From Psococerastis gibbosa (lineage: Eukaryota > Arthropoda > Insecta > Psocodea > Psocidae), in contig OZ020487.1 in NCBI GenBank assembly GCA_963971405.1, positions 31,481,371-31,545,370 on the forward strand: 64,000 nucleotides of DNA, written 5' to 3'. Below the pieces are notes generated by a model. That model was given only the letters and a program-made list of their open reading frames with translations, ran no database searches and was not told the origin of the DNA. This document shows positions 56,875 through 64,000 of this stretch, piece by piece (position 1 is the first letter of the stretch; each line of letters begins with the position of its first letter). Made by a program: the position numbers and the translations under genes.

Positions 56875-57667
56875 GTAAGTTTGGTTTGATAATTACCCCA
56901 ACAATTTCTGAACCTCATTTTGAAAATGATATTGCCCACCTTTTCTCCTCACTGTCAATTCATGAGCGCAACAGCTGAGCTAAGAGCTGACAATTTTTAA
57001 GTAACTGTAAATCTGAATTGGACTAAACTAATCTAATAAATAAATAATGCTCTCTCGCCAGATGAAGTCGTTGTTACGATTTAAATTATTCTAGCCTATT
57101 AAGGTTTATCCTATATCGTGACCAATCATACATTTTTCGCGTTAGCATAATATAAAGCTTTTACCTCGCTCAGACGTGATACCATTAAAGAGAATATCTA
57201 AAGTTTTCCGTGGGGGAATAAAGAGAATTCTGGTAAAAACGCTTTTGTTCCATTCATTTAAATCCGTATTTTATGTTTTAACATACGTTTTACATAATTA
57301 CTTCACGTTTTAAAGTAGCTTCCTTATTTTTAACTTTAACAATTCACCCCAGTGATGTCATGTCTGAGCCAGGCATTTGCTGTTGTGATAGGTAGGCGAT
57401 TTTCTGTTGCAACTACCCGCCTTACTATCGTATATTTATACTATATGTATCGCAGTCAGTGGGTTGGTGCACAAGAGACAATCTATGGACGCCCATAGCC
57501 AGCGTCATACTCAGCGATAGTAGGGCGTTGTAGTCGCCACAGGAAATCGCCCTTTGCACCTCGTCTTAGGGTTGATTTTGTGAGGATTGAGTTTGATTTT
57601 GTTGTGAAGTGGCTAACCCCTTTGTAACTTGCATGGTGTTGTGTGACTAACTGTGCCGTCTCCACAG
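56875..57667 (+). other. Intron 2
   Basis: GTAAGT ... TCTCCACAG. Nothing else recognised. Confidence 0.65.
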
Positions 57668-57748
57668 GACGAGGAGCCGTCGCCCGCCGTCACCCCGTCC
57701 ACGGCCAGCGATGTTGACGACCTGGCCAACGTCTCAGTCCGCGACTTG
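57668..57748 (+). CDS. Host gene, exon 3 (27 codons)
   Basis: CCGTCTCCACAG acceptor, TTG|GTAAGT donor, phase 0 at both ends. Reads DEEPSPAVTPSTASDVDDLA then NVSVRDL. GC-rich, with codon use unlike the AT-rich intron around it. The terminal SVRDL resembles the SVRAL at the end of exon 6. Confidence 0.8.
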
Positions 57749-57935
57749 GTAAGTACACATGAACAGACCATTAGAACAGCTGTTCATATTTCATTTGATT
57801 TCGTCATTTTCAGATTCTCCCAAGCCTTCTTATGGACTTCTTATGAATTCTCCGTTCCGTAGATATTATAGCGGTCGAACATTCTGAAATTCTCCGGATA
57901 TTGGTGTGATGTGCTTGTGGTTGCTATCCCTAGAC

Positions 57936-58464
57936 CAGAGGTTCTTACACTTTTTTCGTCGCGAACCCCTTAATGTATGTAAAATTGCATCGCGACCCAC
58001 TAAATTCTACATTGCAATTTTTACTTCGATTTCCTTCCAAAATATAGCCATGGGCGTATGCGGGAAAGGGAGGGGGGGGGGGCAAGCCAGGGGTGGATCC
58101 AGTGACGAATAACTATGATACCTCGCCTTCTACCCCCCCCCCTCTCCCCCGAGGCAAAAATTTTTCAAAGGATTGGCCAAAGGAAACGGATTTCCACGCA
58201 TTCTTTTTACGACTCTAAAAAGGGGCCTGGCTGTCTCCCCCGGAGGAAAATGTTTGAAATTGTTAGCAGAAAATGGTGGGTTTCCGCGTTTTTTTTATCG
58301 GTTTTGGCCGCCAATCCCGTTCCCGCCAATCTTTAAAAAATATATCACTTAAATTGGAAAAAACTTGTCATTAAATTCAATTCTATCTAGTGTATAACTG
58401 GGAGACGAGACCACGCCGCGACCCACTTGGAAATTTTTTGCGACCCACACTTTCAGAACCCCTG
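57936..58464. mobile_element. 529-bp hAT-type MITE with 8-bp TSD
   Basis: Perfect 8-bp duplication CCCTAGAC at 57,928-57,935 and 58,465-58,472. Ends CAGAGGTTCTTACACTTTTT and CACACTTTCAGAACCCCTG, with CGCGAACCCC and GCGACCCAC subterminal phrases. The centre has poly-G/poly-C tracts (58,070-58,082; 58,132-58,142) that may be another nested insertion. No transposase. Confidence 0.85.
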
Positions 58465-58501
58465 CCCTAGACAACGGGTCCGCAATGGGGCGGTTGCGGT
58501 A

Positions 58502-58885
58502 GGTGCCCATTCCATTGACCGGCTAGGGCTATTTCCAAAAACGGTGACGTGGTAGCAGACATTCAAGACTTAGGTGGCGTTTCCACCGACCTCGCATTGC
58601 AGAATTGACGGAAATGTTTATTTTCCTCTATGCCATAGTTAAAATTGATTAATGATCATACAGTAAAATCACAAACAAACAAACTAAAATTTAAAAATGG
58701 CGTCATGGGATATGTCAAGTACAAACATTTTAATAGATTTCTATAAAAGGAAAAATTTTAATTTCCGTCAATGTCATTTGCATTCTGCAATGCGAGATCG
58801 GTGGAAACGCCACCTAAGTCTTGAATGTCTGCTACCACGTCACCGTTTTTGGAAATAGCCCTAGCCGGTCAATGGAATGGGCGCC
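58502..58885. mobile_element. Two-tier foldback element, copy 2 (uninterrupted, 384 bp)
   Basis: GGTGCCCATTCCATTGACCG at the left and its near-complement ending GGAATGGGCGCC at the right; GTA flanks both ends (3-bp duplication). Outer arms (about 73 bp) surround an inner MITE whose ends are GGTGGCGTTTCCACCGACCT and its complement. Same architecture as 5,330-6,396 without the later insertion. Confidence 0.9.
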
Positions 58886-59142
58886 GTAGCATCATTAGCA
58901 GTCATACTATGCCGTTTACAGATTAACTTAACATCGGAAATAAGATAGGATTAAAGTGAAATTCATTAAGAATTATAAAAAAAAATTGTCTAATGCTAAG
59001 CCGAGAACCAATTTATTAATTTGAATTTCCCGCACATTTTGCACTCTTTATTTAAAACAACTGAATCGTTGGGGTTTATTGCGAATAATTTAATCATATT
59101 CCCGGTGTTAAGTTTTTCTGTAAATGGCTTAGTATATGCAAT

Positions 59143-59262
59143 GGGCTGCTGCAGCCGTAGTGGGGGGTAACTTATTACCAGTGTAAACAAAATAATTTAG
59201 AATAGCATTTTCTATTCTAAAAAAAATTTGTTTTTAACCCCGGTAATAAGTTAACTTGATAC
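59143..59262. repeat. Family P-like inverted repeat
   Basis: GTAACTTATTACCAGTGTAA and AATTTAGAATAGCATTTTCT, then TTTAACCCCGGTAATAAGTT. Related in core to 23,955. Confidence 0.5.
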
Positions 59263-59877
59263 CACGTGCTATTAAATGTGACGATAATAAACCTGAGAAG
59301 TGTAGCCCCAGCTGTGCTTAGAAGGCAGATTCTACTAAGTTGCTTCTGACTTGTCATAGTTTTTACGATGCAACTTCTTTGCATTGTTTTTAAAACTGGA
59401 ACCGTGGTTTTATTTTATAGTATTGTAGAAGCTATGGTGTGTAAACAAACCAACCTTAGATAATGGAAAATGTGAATAGGTTGCTCTATGTTATTCTATG
59501 GCGTTTTGGCATACTTGACAATATAGCATAGTATGGGAAGACTTAGGCCTATCAGGCCTAATAATTTATTAGATATAAAGGAACTACAATAGCCTTGTGA
59601 GTTCCTCAGGCCGCAGCTTCCAACATTGCTTGATAAGTATTGGTAAGGAATACTGGACGCCTCCGCCATCTATCAAAGCATGGAGGGGCCGTGCAGTATT
59701 ATTTGCTTACCGAGACTTTTCAATCGATGATAGGAACCACCCTAAATAAATAAGAGCTTCCAGAATACCGTATCGTAGGGTTCAATGCTTACAGTACAGT
59801 TATTGTTGTTATTTTTTTTGTATTGCATGCGCTTTGGGCTGTGCATGTTTTACGTTTTGTGTTTGGCATTTTTTTAG

Positions 59878-59970
59878 ATGCAAACTTACTGTTCGGAGGC
59901 CACAAAGTCCTTCGAAGTTAAAGTGGCTCCCGAGGAAATCATACCATCGCCCGTGCCTATTCAAAATTTG
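59878..59970 (+). CDS. Host gene, exon 4 (31 codons)
   Basis: TTTTTTTAG acceptor and TTG|GTAAGT donor; phase 0 at both ends. Reads MQTYCSEATKSFEVKVAPEE then IIPSPVPIQNL. The ATG at its first codon is internal if exon 3 is joined. The final Leu codon TTG before the donor repeats the pattern of exons 3 and 6. Confidence 0.7.
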
Positions 59971-60798
59971 GTAAGTCAATCTGTCGGTACACTATCACCA
60001 TAAGGTTATAAGTTGGACATTCTGAAAGCAGAGATTTCCTAATGTTTTGTAAAGAAACCAGGTCTGGGTATTTCTGACTAAAATAATTAATTCCTCGTTT
60101 CACAGCCGCATAAGTAGGAAAATGATTTTATGGAAAATTAATAGTAAATATAAGTAAATATGCATTTTTCCAGCTAAATTATTATTCCTCAAAAAACGAC
60201 TCTTAATTGCAATAAGCAGATTTATAGAATGTTCGTAAATCAGACGGGTAAATAGCCTTATTTTCTAGAAAGCTTGTATTTTTTTTTAATGCATTTTTCA
60301 TGACCCCATTTTTACCTTTTAATATGTGAAGTGGGTAATTATTAATCTAGTAGAAAATGCCCAAGCGAGCTTTGTTTAGAAAATATTTGGAAATCTGCCC
60401 TGTCAGACATGCGTTTGAAGCCCCTTTCTACACATATGATTTTAGTTATTGTGCTCGACTAATCGTTCAGAAAGAAGGAAATTTGTATTTTTTTCTCCAA
60501 CATTTCGGTGAGTTTAGTTTAATAACTTTCCTAGTAGGTACCGTAACTTGAGTAAAAATGAACAGTGTCAGATTCAGTGTCGAACCCGGGGTAACCAAAG
60601 TCTTCGGACTATGTGCTATGTACTTTTAAGGCGTTTATTCCACTGGATAACCTTGTAAGAGCAGAGGATTGCGGGGCGGCCTTAATTAATTTAGGGACAA
60701 ACGGCTCGCTGTAAACTAATTAAGTGTTGCAAGCTCACTACTTAATTACTTCGGAATGTGTAACCATGGTGACTAGCACCTACACTTCCTATATATTT

Positions 60799-60915
60799 CT
60801 GGGCATACTTCGGAGGGCATGTAAAGCAGGTGGTCCCGGGCCTTCCTAATTACGTGCAAGAGAGGGATGCATGGCTTAGTTACAATAAAAGTCATCATTT
60901 ATTTATTTATTTATT
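60799..60915 (+). mobile_element. tRNA-derived SINE, family S1, truncated copy
   Basis: Body only: TTCTGGGCATACTTCGGAGG, GCATGTAAAGCAGGTGGTCC, tail (TTTA)n. The tRNA head is missing. Confidence 0.75.
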
Positions 60916-60953
60916 GGAAACTTGGGATACTGTGCTATCCGACAACGTTACAT

Positions 60954-61120
60954 GACATTTCGTAAGCCTAGTTTTTTTTAAATTCTCCCACTTTTAAATG
61001 AATTATTTCATAATACACAATTAATTGTCATTAAGTGTGCAATTATACTACAAATGTAATTATTCTTATCCTAAATATGACGAATATGCCCTTTCTACAT
61101 TATAAGAAGTAAGGCTAACG
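60954..61120 (+). repeat. Repeat family F, copy 2
   Basis: ACATTTCGTAAGCCTAG, CATAATACACAATTAATTGT, CATTAAGTGTGCAATTATAC, GACGAATATGCCCTTTCTA. About 90% like 45,467-45,633 by eye. Confidence 0.85.
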
Positions 61121-62330
61121 TGGAAGTCGTTTTTCATGGCCCAGTGGCAATTGTAATCAATCCTGTCTTTATTTCAATTTTCAAAATTTATGAAAACAAT
61201 TCTGTGCGAAAGTCATGTTTACATTTCACGAGGCAACATCTAATAATAAATTATTGAACTGCGACGTCGTTGCAAGCAATTAAAAGCAATTAATGGACGG
61301 GATTATTTTCAATGTATATAATTATATCTAAATGAAGGCTGAATCAAGTGGCAATATGTACTTGTACAGTTTAATTTGTTCAAAAAATTACGTACAATAC
61401 GTGCAATCCAACAAATTATGTGGTCACCACTTGCCATATTACATGACTGATTCCGAAAGGGGCCGATCAGTGCAGGCTCTGCCGATTTGAAACCAACTAT
61501 TGTATATTCAATGTGTATAATAAGTAAGTAGACTTAAAAAAAAAAGAGTCTGTGTTCCCATGAGTAACTCAGAAAGTTCGTCAACACTATAAAAGACTTA
61601 ACAATAAAACGTATTTTATTGTTACTTTTCACCCGTGTGAACGCCATGAAGGGTCTCAGGGCCCCTGATTTATGTTACAATGGCTGCGTCATATATTTTA
61701 AGTCCGTGTCGTACTTAAAGTGCAGTACTTTATTTGGTGAGACTGCATTAATGCCAAACTCGTGATGCGATTTCTCCAGGACGGCCTTGGGAGAAATGCG
61801 TTGCCTTCTTTGTCTCAAGGACAATCAACTGGATTCACACTGGCAATGCCCTTGTATATCATTGAGTCCATCTGGTCTGGTTGTATTGTTTTCATAAATA
61901 TAGTTGTGACAATGCTCGGAATGTTAGAAAACAATAATTCATTATTTGCATGCTTTTATTCTTTCAATCTTTCTGTAACTGTATTGGTACGTGACTGTGT
62001 AACGCCTGGTTTGTAAACTTCTACAAAATTTTTAGTGTCTCTCACTATAGTCTATAGTTGGTAATACTTCAGTACGTTGAACCCGCAGTTGTCTTTTAAC
62101 AGATCCCAGTTTTTCATTTATTTTCCAGGGAAAGAGTAATAAAGGCAGTTATTTCAGTAATATTTTCCGCATTTACTTTATAGCACTTCGTACAAACTAG
62201 GTAAAAAAGAAAATACATTTGTCAAGTATTACTATATGCAAGCAACACTACATAAATTAACAAGTATAAACAATGGCTTGGGATATTAATGTTGGTGGTA
62301 TTGGAAAAGTGGCGGTAAGCTTCACCAACT
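61121..62330. other. Intronic stretch, no element recognised
   Basis: Short frames (for example 61,762-62,016) without content. I see nothing functional. Confidence 0.4.
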
Positions 62331-62349
62331 GTGATCTCATAAAAGTTAC

Positions 62350-62625
62350 ATCGTTTAGAATGTTAAGAGAGTTTTTCCCTGACTTCATAGCTTTTCTTAA
62401 TTTCTGTCACCTCTGGGGAGTCCAGCAATTTTTCCTTTCCACCCAGGTGTGGAAGATTTTAAAATCATAAAGATGTCCTGTTATGTCTGTGTGTCGAGCC
62501 TGACCGGAAGTAGTTTCAGGCTTGAGTATTCCCCTTTTATGCTCTTCAATCCTATCCTGAAAATACCTTCCGGTCTGGCCCACATGAAGGCTATTATTAT
62601 TTTTTTTTTGCATATTATTGGACAT
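62350..62625 (-). pseudogene. GIY-YIG nuclease relic (Penelope-like element)
   Basis: The minus-strand frame reads HVGQTGRYFQDRIEEHKRGI, ARHTDITGHLYDFKIFHTWV and ERKNCWTPQR, then in continuation LRKAMKS. This is the GIY-YIG endonuclease core (VG.TGR....R..EH......A.H...TGH..DF.....) found at the C-terminus of Penelope-like retroelements. The start of the domain (YxC) and the RT are missing; the frame meets a stop after PQR. Truncated relic. Confidence 0.65.
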
Positions 62626-62761
62626 TGTCTGTTTGCAAATAAACGTTTATTTATATATTTATTTATTTACTTATTTATCATTTTCTTTACTACAAATGAT
62701 TACAAAAGCAGTTGCTACTACTTTCCTTTTGGCTATTACAGAAAACCTGTGTTCTTGCTAG

Positions 62762-62818
62762 GCTGTGGAAGTTCACGAACCAGAGGCATGTGCGTCTATA
62801 GCGGCTCCTACACGGTCA
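62762..62818 (+). CDS. Host gene, possible exon 5 (19 codons)
   Basis: CTTGCTAG acceptor; 57 nt reading AVEVHEPEACASIAAPTRS in phase 0 up to a weak donor TCA|GTAATA. A stronger-looking GTCAGT at 62,815 would break the phase. The end overlaps the left arm of an inverted repeat (62,808-62,833). Composition fits the neighbouring exons, but skipping it also keeps the frame. Tentative. Confidence 0.35.
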
Positions 62819-62953
62819 GTAATAATGACATTACCTTATCAAGATGACAGTAATAATGATTGTTGAAGGGGGACAAAGTTGGAATGACGAAAAATAATAA
62901 TGTGGATCCGGATAATAACATTACTGATAATGTCATTATTATTTACCATGTAG
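62808..62953. repeat. Inverted repeat (about 25-bp arms)
   Basis: CTACACGGTCAGTAATAATG + ACATT at the left pairs with AATGTCATTATTATTTACCA + TGTAG at the right. Possibly a very small MITE. Confidence 0.6.
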
Positions 62954-63189
62954 TGGCTGCTTAATGGCTATTGCCTGTCTATGTACGTCTTACAGTGTGC
63001 ATGACTGTTTATTGTTTTTATTTTATTGTTGCCTATCTATTGCTTAGGCTTACGCATACTTGTAACTGCTTTGGGTTTATGATCCATACTATTGTTCTTT
63101 GAAACCTTTCTAGTTGAAATTCGTATTTGAAAATTATCAAACGCTGTATTTTGTCATGGTTTTAACCCTCCATGTTGCTGGACAATGAA

Positions 63190-63641
63190 GATCTTGCGTT
63201 GTGAACGCGGTGAGCCTTATTTCTGCTATGTCCAATGGTCTCAGTGACCGTATACATGTTCGAAATGCCTCCTCTATCGGAGATTGGCGACCATTATGGC
63301 AATTCGGATCTTGAGGACTGCTTGTGCTTTTGCCCAAGCACTTTCTCTTGTTTTTCAACCAGCCGGGAGTCCTCTTTCCTTCTATCTTCCCTTGGATTAT
63401 TACATGCAGACTTTTCGTTCCTCATCACATGGCCAAAGAATGTTATTTTCCATTTCTTAACCGTCAGCAGTAACTCGGCTTCTGTATCCATTCGCCTCAG
63501 GACCTCAGCATTAGGGACACGATCTCTCCAGGATATGCGCAGCATTCGTCTGTTGACCCACAATTCAAATGCACTGATTCTGCTCTCCACAGCTTGTGTC
63601 AACGTCCATCCTCCATAACTTCTAGAATGGTTAGGAAACAT
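63190..63641 (-). pseudogene. Non-LTR retrotransposon C-terminal relic
   Basis: The minus-strand frame reads YGGWTLTQAVESRISAFELW, VNRRMLRISWRDRVPNAEVL, RRMDTEAELLLTVKKWKITF and FGHVMRNEK. A frameshift then gives LHVIIQGKIEGKR, and later RIAIMVANLR. This order (AFE.W..RRML.I.W.DR..N.EVL....E..LL...K......GHV.R..) is the well-known Jockey/RTE-type RT tail. Frameshifts and stops make it dead. Lies in the intron before exon 6, opposite to the host gene. Confidence 0.85.
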
Positions 63642-63678
63642 AACATTTCACCATTCTCAATCCAAAAAGTGGCAAACG

Positions 63679-63680
<2 letters not shown>

Positions 63681-63713
<33 letters not shown>
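63681..63713 (+). repeat. (ATA)n microsatellite
   Basis: About ten ATA/TAA units. Confidence 0.9.
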
Positions 63714-63714
<1 letters not shown>

Positions 63715-63806
63715 CTATACTGGATTCGTATACGCGAGATCTCCATTACCTCGTAAAAATTAATAATCCATTAACATGTCTCGTGCTTATGTGTGTGTTA
63801 TTGTAG

Positions 63807-63962
63807 AAGGCGCGGTCCATGGTGGACCTGAGCTCAGCAGCGTGCTGCAGCAAGGTGGCCGCGCTTCGCTGCAACCTCTTGCAGTCCCACAGCAAGAGCA
63901 CTAACAACCTGGCAGCGCTCGACAGAATCCCCGTGGTGACCGGAGTCTCTGTCCGGGCCTTG
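63807..63962 (+). CDS. Host gene, exon 6 (52 codons)
   Basis: TTATTGTAG acceptor and TTG|GTGAGT donor, phase 0 at both ends. Reads KARSMVDLSSAACCSKVAAL, RCNLLQSHSKSTNNLAALDR and IPVVTGVSVRAL. GC-rich, clearly codon-biased against the AT-rich intron. It ends in SVRAL, echoing SVRDL at the end of exon 3. The gene continues beyond the window; no stop codon is present. Confidence 0.8.
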
Positions 63963-64000
63963 GTGAGTCCCACTAACTCCCTAACACCTCGCACCTTCAC

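Larger units (their letters stand above)
57749..59877 (+). other. Intron 3, hosting two MITEs
   Basis: GTAAGT ... TTTTTTTAG. Contains the hAT MITE (57,936-58,464), the foldback copy 2 (58,502-58,885) and a family P-like inverted repeat (59,143-59,262). Confidence 0.7.
59971..63806 (+). other. Intron(s) between exons 4 and 6
   Basis: Starts GTAAGT, ends TTATTGTAG. Holds a SINE, repeat F copy 2, a Penelope-like scrap and a LINE relic. A possible small exon lies at 62,762-62,818. Confidence 0.6.

Noticed and set aside
62273..62315. Possible exon (ATGGCTTGGG ... GTGGCG|GTAAGC)
   Set aside because: No acceptor or upstream gene context; the donor match is easily chance.

Overview
The window looks like an AT-rich, repeat-dense invertebrate nuclear genome. 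Evidence is spliceosomal introns with GT/AG ends, tRNA-derived SINEs, many short inverted-repeat DNA elements (MITEs), non-LTR and Penelope-like relics, and an intact CsRn1-type Ty3/Gypsy retrotransposon. An arthropod, perhaps a crustacean, is my best guess from the repeat style; nothing seen fixes the taxon. There is no bacterial-type gene organisation, CRISPR array or rRNA.

Layout. (1) 1-1,471: relics of an LTR-element gag/protease (+) and of a non-LTR retrotransposon tail (-). (2) 1,472-11,699: a nest of five insertions. Element A is a decayed minus-strand LTR retrotransposon with 177-bp LTRs. Its 5' LTR was split by a foldback element, which was split by an element with an 8-bp target duplication, which was itself entered by a small MITE. 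Element B, a 5.25-kb CsRn1-like retrotransposon with 387-bp LTRs that read identical, sits exactly at the outer tip of A. (3) 11,700-42,918: about 31 kb with no host gene I can support, but many repeat families: two SINE-type families, several palindromic MITE families, a TCTG-bearing interspersed repeat, and a 991-bp transposon relic carrying a recognisable but uncharacterised ORF type. (4) 42,919-64,000: the 5' part of one host gene on the + strand. It has a 503-codon acidic, low-complexity exon, then short exons at 56,767, 57,668, 59,878, (possibly) 62,762, and 63,807. All confident exons are bounded by phase-0 introns, and those introns hold SINEs, MITEs and retroelement relics. The gene runs off the right edge and I do not recognise its product.

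How the parts relate. The best evidence here is structural. Paralogous empty sites inside the window (A's other LTR; a second foldback copy at 58,502) allow the order of the nested insertions to be read directly. Element B is the only element that looks coding-competent: gag and pol are open, overlap in a -1 arrangement, and carry all expected catalytic residues. Most other TE coding sequence is frameshifted or reduced to C-terminal scraps.
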